In this document: piece by piece, positions 23,343 through 31,921 of the stretch
How positions within the stretch are numbered: the first letter of the stretch is position 1
Layout of the letters: each line of letters begins with the position of its first letter
Source: JAWPMV01 sp038527215
Lineage (GTDB): Bacteria > Bacteroidota > Bacteroidia > J057
Direction of reading: 5' to 3'
Length of the DNA: 40,581 nt
Assembly: GCA_038527215.1 (NCBI GenBank)
Contig: JBCBGC010000070.1
Coordinates: forward strand, 1 to 40,581
The notes under the pieces: generated by a model
Told to the model about the DNA's origin: nothing
The model's database searches: none
What the model saw: only the letters and a program-made list of their open reading frames with translations
Position numbers and translations under genes: made by a program

Positions 23343-24908
23343 CTAGAAAAACATATAGAGGGTGTAAAGGATGATGGCTACCAGGATGACTGAATGCACC
23401 CGGTAATCCTGATACCAGGGCAGCCCCTCGTTTTCCAGTTGAATCAAGTCTTTTTTGTAGGTATACAATTCCACCACTTCCTGATCCGGCGCGGGTTTTT
23501 GCAGGCTAAAGAATACAAATACCAGGCTGGAAATAAGCACGGAAATGCCCACGTTCAAGGTGAAGTGTAGGGGCCAGAGGTCCATTTTGCCCAGCACAAA
23601 CAGCAAGATCCCTACCGCATTACCGATGATCAGCGTCCAGAAGGCACCATGGCCGTTGCCTCTTTTGTAAAAAACACCCACCAGGAACAATACCACGATC
23701 GGTGGCACAATGATGGAGAACATTTGCTGCAAATAGGCCCACAATCCTTCAAAGTTCTCGATAAAAGGCGCCCACACTGCCGCCACGATCATCAGAATCA
23801 AGGTTGCCGCCCGCCCATACACAGCGACTTGCTGGTCAGAAAGGCCCGGACGAGCGGGTTTCACAAAGTCCACCACAATCAGGGTTGAGGCGGAGTTCAA
23901 GGTGGAATCCACGCTGGACAAAATGGCGGACACCAATCCGGCCAGCACCAGACCCAGCAAACCTTCTGGTAAGATTTCTAGCATGGTCGGGAATACCATG
24001 TCAGAGGTGGGTAAATCCGGATATAGGCTGATGGCCATGGCGCCAGGGATCACCATAATGAAAAGCGGAATCACTTTCAGAAAGCCGGCCAGGGTTACGC
24101 CCCAGCGGGCATGCTGAATATTTTTGGCCCCTAACACCCGTTGCACGATATACTGGTTGGTCGCCCAGTACCAGAAGCCCAGGAAGGGAACCCCCATGAT
24201 CAAGCCTGGCCAGGGCAAGGTAGGATCATCAGCAGGACGAACCACGGAGAAATGTCCTTCTGGCGTGGCAGCCAGCACTTTTGCCCAGGAAAAATCCAAC
24301 TGCTCAAAAAGCAAATAAGTTAGGACCGAGCAACCCACCAATAAAATTACGGCCTGCATCGCATCAGTATAGACCACCGCTTTCAAACCTCCAAAGGCCG
24401 TATAAAGACCGGCTACTAAGGCTAAGGCCAGGGTGGTTTGCCAGAGGATCAAATCCGGAAAAAAGACTTTGAGGACCAGGGCTCCGGCATACAGTCCCCC
24501 AGCCGTATCCACTACAATACTGATGAAAATGGTAATGACGGAGAAAATTGAGCGCGAGCGCCGATCGAATCTTTTTTCCAAATACTCAGGAATGGTCACA
24601 ATGCGCGACCTCAGATATAGGGGGATGAAGATCAGCGCGGCCAAAATCAGCGGAATCCCACTCATCCATTCGTAGACCGAATCCACGATGCCGGTTTTGT
24701 AAGCGGAACCGGAAAGCCCAATCAAGGTGGTACTGGAAATATTGGAAGCAAATAAGGACAGGCCAATAAAGCCCCAGGTCAGGCTTCGACCTCCGAGGAA
24801 TAAATCCTCACTGGAGCGGGTACTCCGGGCCACCCAAATACCGATAGCAAAAATGGCGATGAAATAAGCTGCAATGACCCCGAGATCGAGATTTCCAATA
24901 TTGTCCAT
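23343..24908 (-). CDS. Sodium/solute symporter of the SSS (SGLT-like) family
   Basis: 521 residues from ATG 24908. About 14 hydrophobic helices are seen. Family features are an N-terminal YFIAIFAIGIWVARSTRSSEDLFLGGRSLTWG, ASNISSTTLIGLSGSAY, and LSSVDSTLNSASTLIVVDF in the region of the Na2 site. GFWYWATNQYIVQRVLGAKN is characteristic of the sugar-transporting SGLT branch. It would use the sodium gradient to carry a sugar or small glycoside across the inner membrane. It is the last gene of the SusCD/GH36 locus, 59 bases after the alpha-galactosidase gene, so the substrate is probably an alpha-galactoside or a product of it. The 3' end faces a convergent gene 5 bases away. Confidence 0.93.
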   Translation of the reverse strand: MDNIGNLDLGVIAAYFIAIFAIGIWVARSTRSSEDLFLGGRSLTWGFIGLSLFASNISSTTLIGLSGSAYKTGIVDSVYEWMSGIPLILAALIFIPLYLRSRIVTIPEYLEKRFDRRSRSIFSVITIFISIVVDTAGGLYAGALVLKVFFPDLILWQTTLALALVAGLYTAFGGLKAVVYTDAMQAVILLVGCSVLTYLLFEQLDFSWAKVLAATPEGHFSVVRPADDPTLPWPGLIMGVPFLGFWYWATNQYIVQRVLGAKNIQHARWGVTLAGFLKVIPLFIMVIPGAMAISLYPDLPTSDMVFPTMLEILPEGLLGLVLAGLVSAILSSVDSTLNSASTLIVVDFVKPARPGLSDQQVAVYGRAATLILMIVAAVWAPFIENFEGLWAYLQQMFSIIVPPIVVLFLVGVFYKRGNGHGAFWTLIIGNAVGILLFVLGKMDLWPLHFTLNVGISVLISSLVFVFFSLQKPAPDQEVVELYTYKKDLIQLENEGLPWYQDYRVHSVILVAIILYTLYMFF

Positions 24909-24967
24909 AGTAAGCGTAGTTTTCCTTTCCTTAAAACTAAGAAGATGCGGACTAAATACCAGCCGGA

Positions 24968-26734
24968 TTAGGTCCGAGCCAATCTAACCATGCCGGCAGC
25001 CGGTACTTTTATTTCTGCGATTCTCTCATCCAGGTAGCACCTATCTTCCAACAAGCGCTCACCCTGACAGGACCAGACTTCCACATGAAAATTTCCCGCT
25101 CTCCCCGTATTTCTCAGGAGGACAAAATCTGTCATTTTGCCATTGAGGACGTCAAGGCGGGATTGCGCTTCCCAGACCACCGGCACATCCTCATATACCC
25201 CGGCAATGGTATGTTCATCCAATTGGCTCATCAATAAAGGATAGTTGCTCAAGGGGTGGATAGCTGAGAAGTGTCCATCTAACAAAATGTGGGCATGGGC
25301 CCGCCAATATTCATTGTAAAAGCGGATCATTTTCAAAAAGGCTTCAGGCGCTTTCCGCAAATGGATGGATAACTGAGGCACGGCAAAAAATGCATTGAGC
25401 AATTGCAAGGCCGCCCGTTCCACCCTATCCTGCGGGTGCCAGGTCTGCGGGTCGGCATGTACCGCAGAATCCCCACAGAGGAGCTTGACATCTACCGTCC
25501 TGATCCGGTTAGAAACCGCATCATTCGGACAGTCAAAAGCCCGAAACATATTGCCAAACTTTCGCATGGCAGGGCCGATATATTGTTGGCGAAACTCAAT
25601 CGCAATATCTGGCTTGAGGCTTTTGAGAGCTGCCATCACGTCTGTCATCAGACGATCTACGGCTTCATTGACGTTGGCATAATCCCGGCCATTTTCACGG
25701 GTTAGGACGGTTTCAGGATACACCCGAAAATCATCAATAAAGTCCAGCTTAAAAGCATCTAGCTGATAGTGTTCCAACGCCTGCACATAGGTATCGATCA
25801 GGTATTGCCTAACTTCGGGGTAGCGTGGATCAAAAACCGGGGCCCAGCGATGATTTTCGGTCAGGAATTTCCCCTTAAATCGTTGGTAGGCCTGGGATTT
25901 TTTCCCACAAAAGGGCACGGAGAACCAAAGTCCCATCTTCATGCCAAGCGCATGCACCTTTGCCACAAAGCCTGGTAAATCCGGAAAACGCTCTGGTTGC
26001 CAATCCCCTGTGTAATCATACCCCCGGTGCTCGTCCATGGTTTGCCAGCCGTCATCCAGAATGATCAGATCATATCCCAAATCCTTGGCCAGGCGGCATT
26101 CATGAAGTAGGATATCTTCCTCCAGCACCTGGTGAAAATTGTACCAGGTAGAATACAAAGGCAGTCGGGCCAGTTCCGGTACAGCAGCAGGTTTCAAATG
26201 AGGAAAGCTTTCCCACCAGCGGGACACGGATTGCAAGGCCTCGCTATACAGCACGGGCCGGGTATCGACCCGGATAAAGGCTTCATATTCAGCAATAGCG
26301 GGGTGGCGCTCCTGGAAGAAACTCAGGTGGCAATAAAGATGGTTGTCTTCCTCTCTAAGGAGAGCATTCATTTCGATGAGGTTCGTAGCGTCCGAGCAGG
26401 CAAAGGTGATGCCATTTTGGTCATCGTGTCCAAAGACAGAGATCACAGGTGCGTCTACTGAAATGCGGGATTGTTGATGGACTAATTCCCAATCATACTG
26501 CTGTCTTTTGTCATGTATTTTCCCGCATTTCCATACGCCTGCCATGTTCACGTAAGGGAGCTTCCACCGCAGGGTCACCGGCCGGGGTTGGGCGGGTTTA
26601 TCGGTTTTGATGGAAAACCGAAACGTACTGATGCCTGCTTGTTCTTCGATCGGATGAAGCTCCAATTGAAAACTATCATTTTCCTGAAAAATCGAAATCT
26701 CTGGGAAGGCCTCTATTGCAATCGTTCTATCCAT
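24968..26734 (-). CDS. Alpha-galactosidase, GH36 (melibiase) family, cytoplasmic
   Basis: 588 residues from ATG 26734, with no signal peptide. An N-terminal beta-sandwich (about 1-185) precedes the TIM barrel (about 190-500). It shows PLYSTWYNFHQVLEEDIL, YDLIILDDGWQ, and FKLDFIDDF with candidate nucleophile Asp331. RAFDCPNDAVSNRIR supplies the candidate acid/base (Asp401 or Asp405). A short beta C-terminal domain follows. GH36 enzymes release terminal alpha-galactose with retention of configuration. Being cytoplasmic, it must act on imported sugars, which fits the adjacent SSS symporter. It is at the short end of the GH36 size range. The gap to the FG-GAP gene upstream is 65 bases, suggesting one operon. 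Specificity for melibiose, raffinose or galactosyl-glycerol cannot be told from sequence. Confidence 0.9.
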   Translation of the reverse strand: MDRTIAIEAFPEISIFQENDSFQLELHPIEEQAGISTFRFSIKTDKPAQPRPVTLRWKLPYVNMAGVWKCGKIHDKRQQYDWELVHQQSRISVDAPVISVFGHDDQNGITFACSDATNLIEMNALLREEDNHLYCHLSFFQERHPAIAEYEAFIRVDTRPVLYSEALQSVSRWWESFPHLKPAAVPELARLPLYSTWYNFHQVLEEDILLHECRLAKDLGYDLIILDDGWQTMDEHRGYDYTGDWQPERFPDLPGFVAKVHALGMKMGLWFSVPFCGKKSQAYQRFKGKFLTENHRWAPVFDPRYPEVRQYLIDTYVQALEHYQLDAFKLDFIDDFRVYPETVLTRENGRDYANVNEAVDRLMTDVMAALKSLKPDIAIEFRQQYIGPAMRKFGNMFRAFDCPNDAVSNRIRTVDVKLLCGDSAVHADPQTWHPQDRVERAALQLLNAFFAVPQLSIHLRKAPEAFLKMIRFYNEYWRAHAHILLDGHFSAIHPLSNYPLLMSQLDEHTIAGVYEDVPVVWEAQSRLDVLNGKMTDFVLLRNTGRAGNFHVEVWSCQGERLLEDRCYLDERIAEIKVPAAGMVRLART

Positions 26735-26799
26735 GAATTTCTTGTCGTTCTATTTCAAAAAGGCCTGATGTAAGACCAGTATCCTCTAGGGTGTGTTCC

Positions 26800-29700
26800 T
26801 TATTTTTGTACCCATCCTGACAACTCAGAATTTCCTACTGGCTTGGTTTGCCAGCCTTTGAGCGGCCCATTATTCTGACCACCGATGTACCAGCTCTCCC
26901 CTGCTTCGTCTTTCAGGCGGATCAGGCTCCTCCCATCCCCGGGAAAGAAAAAGCCACTCTGCTGGGGACTGAGAGAAATATATTCGCCCGCTTCATTCGC
27001 GCTCATCACCAGGCCGGAAAAAGCATCATGCCAGCCATGGGTTTTTTCTCCACTCATATCATTTCCGCATAAAAGGATTTCTAAGGGACCATCTCCGTTC
27101 AAGTCTGCGGCCAGCATTCCTCGAACGGGTCCCATTTGGGCAGCCCTGGGCCAGGCATGAAACTGAAAGCCTGCATCGCCGAGGTTTTCCATCCAGCCTG
27201 AACGGAGGGAGGTAATTTGATTGAGCTGATCAGATTCGGGTTGGTTGAGCATGCGCAAAAATTCTGTCTGGCCGAAACTCGCATAATCTGGATAGGTATT
27301 TTTCAGCTTTACCAACTGTCCAACCACATCATCGCGGGCATGCAAAGGATACAGCCGGAGGTCTCCCTCTGTCGCTTGCTGATACATCCCGATCAGCGGA
27401 TCAGGACTGCCATTGCCATCAAAATCACCGGTATATAGGTAAAGCGGTTGTTCCGGGCTGGCCTTTAAGCGGCTATTTGTCCCGAGGTTCCCCATCAAGT
27501 AATCAAGGTCTCCATCCCGATCGAGGTCAGCAGCTTGGACCCCTTGCCAAAGCCCGGTTGCAGCCTGTGGAATCGCCACCCGTTTAAAGCCTGTTCCGGC
27601 TTGATTTTCATATATCTGCAGGACATTCCACTCGCCCACCACCACCAAATCAGCCCAGCCATCGCCATTATAATCTGACCAAAGCGCCTCACTGATCATG
27701 CCCATATTTTCCGGTAGCGCAAAGCGACGGTTGCCGGCTACCCACTGCCCGTTTTCCTGAAGCCAAAGCTGGCTTTGCGGGGGAGCAGGATACTTTTGAG
27801 GAATCAGTCGCCCTCCCACGAAAATGTCCAAATCCCCATCGTGGTCGATATCCGACAAAGCTACCGTTCCGCCGCTCTGGGTGGCTGGGGGTGCATAAGT
27901 TGGGGCCAAAGACAGGTTTCCTTCCCCATCATTGAGGTAAATCCGATCCTGGTAAAAGCCCTGTCGGGAAGCCGGCATTTCGGTTCCTCCGCTCACCACG
28001 TATAAGTCTAAATGGCCATCCCCATCCAGGTCTCCAAAGCTCGCGTCCGCATCTTCGTGCTCGGGGGCTTCCAGGAGCTGCAATAAGCTAAGCTTACCTT
28101 CTTGCCATCCAAATATGTTCCCGGCTTCCCCTTTGGCTCCCCCTACAAATAATTCCTCACCCGGCGCAGGATGGATATCTCCCCTGGCCAGACAAGGCCC
28201 TAACTGTGAATGTTGGGCCATCAATAAAGGCTGGGCGTCAAAGTCCTGGTAGGTATTTTCTTCATGTTCCCAACCGCTGGCAATCTCCTTTTCTTCCATC
28301 CAGGAGCCAGCCCCATGCAGGCGAGCTTCCTGCCAGGGGCTGAGGCTGGCAAAGTCAACCTCCAAGGTCTGGTTTGCCGCCACCTCATACCATTTTTTAC
28401 CCGTCCCGTAAGCAGAGATCAAATAAATAGAATCAACCTTTGCCGACGATCCCAATCCAAAATGGGCCTTGGCTTCCACCGTGGAAAGATAACCCCTGAC
28501 CGGCGCATGATAGTAGGTTTGCTCTCTGCCCCCGGCCCAGACATGAATGCGGGTTCCGATCCCTGCACCATAGGCTGCCTCCCCGGCAAAACTCAAGCTA
28601 AGGTAATGGACATCTTCTTGCTGGGCTCCTTGATTTTCATACAAAAAGGCAGGCCCATGAATATTGTTGATGATAAGCTCCAAATCGCCATCTCGATCCA
28701 AATCAGCATAGGCTGCCCCATTGGAAAGTGAAGGAGGGGTTTCAAACCACTGGCCGCGCCGGTCCTGGAATTGGAGGTTCCCTTGATTTTCAAAGAGGAA
28801 ATTGGGTAGCAGGATAGATTCCATCTGCTGAATCACCCCATAGAGCTCCTTTTGCTGGGTCTCTGGCGTACCAAAGGGACTGCGGTTAAAACTGTAGTTG
28901 ATAAAATCCAGGTCCGTGATGTCCTTTCCGTATCCATTGGAAACAAAAACATCTCGATCTCCATCCAGGTCAAAGTCAGCCAGGAGCGGCGTCCAACTCC
29001 AATCTGTCTGATGAAGTCCTGAAGCATAGCCCTGCTCACTAAAAGGCAGAACCTCCCCCGCCCGTATGCCTTGATGGACTTGCAAGGTATTCCGCACAAA
29101 CTGGGGATGATAGCCCTGGCGCAGGCTCAACAGAAATTTATCGTAATTCATATACCCCAGCATGCTCTTCTGCCGCTGGTTGGTATAAGGCATCATGTCC
29201 AGGGTATAGATTTCTGGCCAGCCATCCTGGCTCAGGTCAGCCACATCCACACCCATCGCATTGTAAGAGGTATGTCTGAGATACTGTCGACTGACCTCCT
29301 CAAATCCTTGATGTACGCCATCCCGGGACCCGAGATTTAGAAAGAGGAGGTCATCCGAAAGGAAATCATTGGCTACGTAAATGTCAGGCCTGCCATCCCG
29401 GTTGAAATCTTCCAGACAGATGCCCAGACCATATCCGGGGAAGTGAATACCCTTTGCTTCAGATACGTCCACAAACGTACCAGACCCTCGGTTTTCCAGC
29501 AGTTGGTCAAAAGACGCGCGCCCAATCATTCGTTTAGCAGAAGGCGCATTTTTATCTCTTTTGTCGGTAAGGTTATGGAGCAGGTATACGTCCAGGTCTC
29601 CATCCAAATCGTAGTCAAAAAATAAGGCCTGTTGGGTGTACAGTGAATCGTTCAGGCCATAGTCTCTGGCCACTTCTTTGAAACGGGGCATCCCCTTATC

Positions 29701-30168
29701 ATCCAGGCCTTGATGCAAGAACAGCTGATTCTCACAGCCTACCGGACAATGTTTCCCTCCTACCGACAGGTAAATATCCGGAAGGCCATCTGCATTAAGG
29801 TCGACAATGGACACCCCGGTAACCCAGCCTTGCGGGCTGAACCCACTGGCTTCGCTGATATCCTTAAAGCGTAAGCCTTGCTGATTCAGATACAAACGAG
29901 AAGGAACCTGATTTCCGGTAAAAACCAGATCAGGCCAGCCATCCAGATCCATATCTCCCACACCTACGCCCCCGCCATTATAGAGGTAATGGAAGTTCAA
30001 CACATTAAAGGAATCCGAATCGGAAATGGTGTTGGTAAAATCAATGCCGGATGCTGCGGGAGAAATGAGTTGAAATAGGCGGTCAGAAGAATCGGCTTGA
30101 CCACAGCCATACCCCCCTCCGATCAGGAGGGTATTCAGTATCCATAGAGGTAGCCAGATCCGTTTCAT
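26800..30168 (-). CDS. FG-GAP/VCBS repeat and ASPIC/UnbV lipoprotein
   Basis: 1122 residues from ATG 30168 (a TTG four codons upstream is possible). The signal ends at a lipobox-like GGYGC, Cys22, so it is probably an outer-membrane lipoprotein. At least 12 calcium-binding loops of the D-x-D-x-D-G type occur (DMDLDGWPDLVF, DLNADGLPDIY, DYDLDGDLDVY, DFDLDGDRDVF, DLDRDGDLEL and others) in two groups. They are separated by an ASPIC/UnbV domain near the middle (YGAGIGTRIHVWAGGREQ). This is a beta-propeller type surface protein often encoded next to SusCD pairs, where it is thought to help bind or present glycan. It follows susD by 145 bases, with a strong stem-loop between them, and precedes the GH36 gene by 65 bases. 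No enzyme activity is implied. Confidence 0.92.
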   Translation of the reverse strand: MKRIWLPLWILNTLLIGGGYGCGQADSSDRLFQLISPAASGIDFTNTISDSDSFNVLNFHYLYNGGGVGVGDMDLDGWPDLVFTGNQVPSRLYLNQQGLRFKDISEASGFSPQGWVTGVSIVDLNADGLPDIYLSVGGKHCPVGCENQLFLHQGLDDKGMPRFKEVARDYGLNDSLYTQQALFFDYDLDGDLDVYLLHNLTDKRDKNAPSAKRMIGRASFDQLLENRGSGTFVDVSEAKGIHFPGYGLGICLEDFNRDGRPDIYVANDFLSDDLLFLNLGSRDGVHQGFEEVSRQYLRHTSYNAMGVDVADLSQDGWPEIYTLDMMPYTNQRQKSMLGYMNYDKFLLSLRQGYHPQFVRNTLQVHQGIRAGEVLPFSEQGYASGLHQTDWSWTPLLADFDLDGDRDVFVSNGYGKDITDLDFINYSFNRSPFGTPETQQKELYGVIQQMESILLPNFLFENQGNLQFQDRRGQWFETPPSLSNGAAYADLDRDGDLELIINNIHGPAFLYENQGAQQEDVHYLSLSFAGEAAYGAGIGTRIHVWAGGREQTYYHAPVRGYLSTVEAKAHFGLGSSAKVDSIYLISAYGTGKKWYEVAANQTLEVDFASLSPWQEARLHGAGSWMEEKEIASGWEHEENTYQDFDAQPLLMAQHSQLGPCLARGDIHPAPGEELFVGGAKGEAGNIFGWQEGKLSLLQLLEAPEHEDADASFGDLDGDGHLDLYVVSGGTEMPASRQGFYQDRIYLNDGEGNLSLAPTYAPPATQSGGTVALSDIDHDGDLDIFVGGRLIPQKYPAPPQSQLWLQENGQWVAGNRRFALPENMGMISEALWSDYNGDGWADLVVVGEWNVLQIYENQAGTGFKRVAIPQAATGLWQGVQAADLDRDGDLDYLMGNLGTNSRLKASPEQPLYLYTGDFDGNGSPDPLIGMYQQATEGDLRLYPLHARDDVVGQLVKLKNTYPDYASFGQTEFLRMLNQPESDQLNQITSLRSGWMENLGDAGFQFHAWPRAAQMGPVRGMLAADLNGDGPLEILLCGNDMSGEKTHGWHDAFSGLVMSANEAGEYISLSPQQSGFFFPGDGRSLIRLKDEAGESWYIGGQNNGPLKGWQTKPVGNSELSGWVQK

Positions 30169-30184
30169 CTTCTTAACCAAATAA

Positions 30185-30220
30185 GCCCCCTTTTCATAGA
30201 ATGAACCCAGAAAAGGGGGC
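30185..30220 (-). other. Intercistronic stem-loop between susD and the FG-GAP gene
   Basis: GCCCCCTTTTC and GAAAAGGGGGC form a perfect 11-bp stem (30220-30210 with 30195-30185 on the minus strand) and a 14-base loop, ending 16 bases before the FG-GAP start codon. No T-run follows, so it is not a full intrinsic terminator. Its position suggests a processing or attenuation site that lowers expression of the downstream genes relative to susCD, or that limits access to the start. The structure is seen; the role is inferred. Confidence 0.6.
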
Positions 30221-30313
30221 CAACTAACATTGTTTAGATAAACTAAACTACTGAATTACTTTCTTGAATGAGATTGAACTCAGCTTGCGTAAGCGCTGAT
30301 AGAAAACATCTCA

Positions 30314-31873
30314 TTAATAGCCTGGATTCTGTTTCAGATTGCTATTTGCGCTGGTTTCACTGACAGGAATCCAGATGTACTCGTGTTTATTTGCTTGAAA
30401 GGAACCTCCACTAAGCGATTTGGGATGATCGCCATGCAAAGAAGGCGTCCCGATATAGTCATCAGCTAATCCCCAGCGAACCAGGTCGAAGAACCGATGG
30501 CTTTCACCCGTCAATTCCATCACTCGTTCATCGATGATCGCCTGACGCATGCCCGCCTGATCCAGACCGGTTTTTGGAGCAATATTCGCCCGAGACCGAA
30601 CCTCGTTTAATAAAGGCTCAGCTTCCGCCGTCTTGCCTCCTTCGTTCATGGCTTCCGCCAGCATCAGCAGCACATCAGCATAGCGAATGATGCGCCAGTT
30701 GGTGCCTACATTGGTGCCCAGAAAGTCAACCTGATCTCTGGTGCCGATATCCATGCCGGCATATTTGCGGCTGAAAATCGCTTCCATATTCTCAGAAGCT
30801 GCCAGGGAAATTTCAGAGGCAAAATCAGTGGTAAAAGGTACCCCACCATACCCCACAGAACCAGGATAGTCATAGGCCAGGGTAGCATTTCTTCTGACGG
30901 TATCTCCATTCGCTTCGAATACATCCTTGACCCAACTATTTACATAGTGGCTCTGGTCTGGAGACTTGGCAGGAGGTGCATAGTCAATATGGAAGTTGCC
31001 CATGTTACCGGTTTGAGGAATATCTACGCCCCAGACAAAGGCATCCTGCCCCAGGAACTGAAGCTCATACACGGATTCTGCATTGTTCTCATTGCTTTCC
31101 GTGAAATTATCCATGTACTGGTCGGCGGGGAGAAGGCTGTAGCGATTGCTGGAAACTACCCGTTGCAGCGCAGCTTCGGCTTCCGCCCATTTTCCCTGAT
31201 ACAAATAGCTCTTTCCGACAAAAGCGGTAGCGGCTCCACTGGTAGGTCTTCCCAGATCTCCTCCAGACCAGCTAGCCGGCAGCAAACTTTCTGCCTCGGT
31301 GAAATCTGCGATGATCTGGTTCCATACTTCTTCCTGCGTGGCTTGATTGGGAAAGAAGTCTTCCGCACTTTGGGCGGTTCTGGTTTTCAAAGGAACGTTA
31401 CCAAACAGGTTCAGCAAATACCAGTGCGACAAGGCGCGCATGAAATAAGCCTGTCCCAGGAAGCCGTTACGCTCGGTCGCGTCGGGTACATTCTCAGCAT
31501 TGGTGTTTTCCAGGACAGCATTTGCCCGAAAAATAGCTTTATAGGGTTCTTGCCACACTTCTGTCGCCCAACGAGCGGCTCCGGCCTCGCCCTGAAAGGT
31601 AGACATGGCCGTGTTTGGACCAAAGGGACGAATGTTGAAGGCATCCGAACGCAGCATGGCACCCGTATGAATGATCCGGCCCCAGAAAAAGGTATTGGTA
31701 ATGGGATGGTACATGCCATTTACCGCCAGACTTACGTCCTTGGCATTCTTCCAAAAGGTTCCTGTAGAAACCGTATTGGAATTGACCTGATTGAGCAGGT
31801 CTTCATTACAACTGAGCGGCAGCAGTCCTAGCATGACCACCCAGAGAATTGCATATTTTGAGATAGACCTCAT
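30314..31873 (-). CDS. SusD-like outer-membrane nutrient-binding lipoprotein (RagB/SusD family)
   Basis: 519 residues from ATG 31873. The lipoprotein signal ends at PLSC (Cys22). SusD features include TFWKNAKDVSLAVNGMY, the TPR-type helices (GFLGQAYFMRALSHWYLLNLFGNVPL, GKSYLYQGKWAEAEAALQRVV) and the C-terminal block RIIRYADVLLMLAEAMNEGG...LNEVRSRAN, ITGESHRFFDLVRWG-like (here MELTGESHRFFDLVRWG) and KQNPGY at the end. It caps the SusC channel at the cell surface and binds the incoming oligosaccharide. It directly follows susC (48-base gap), so the two form the usual transport pair. The ligand is not evident; the neighbouring GH36 suggests an alpha-galactoside. Confidence 0.96.
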   Translation of the reverse strand: MRSISKYAILWVVMLGLLPLSCNEDLLNQVNSNTVSTGTFWKNAKDVSLAVNGMYHPITNTFFWGRIIHTGAMLRSDAFNIRPFGPNTAMSTFQGEAGAARWATEVWQEPYKAIFRANAVLENTNAENVPDATERNGFLGQAYFMRALSHWYLLNLFGNVPLKTRTAQSAEDFFPNQATQEEVWNQIIADFTEAESLLPASWSGGDLGRPTSGAATAFVGKSYLYQGKWAEAEAALQRVVSSNRYSLLPADQYMDNFTESNENNAESVYELQFLGQDAFVWGVDIPQTGNMGNFHIDYAPPAKSPDQSHYVNSWVKDVFEANGDTVRRNATLAYDYPGSVGYGGVPFTTDFASEISLAASENMEAIFSRKYAGMDIGTRDQVDFLGTNVGTNWRIIRYADVLLMLAEAMNEGGKTAEAEPLLNEVRSRANIAPKTGLDQAGMRQAIIDERVMELTGESHRFFDLVRWGLADDYIGTPSLHGDHPKSLSGGSFQANKHEYIWIPVSETSANSNLKQNPGY

Positions 31874-31921
31874 GATTTGAAAGGTTTATTTTTTTCTAAA
31901 AATCTGTACAACAATCAAAGC

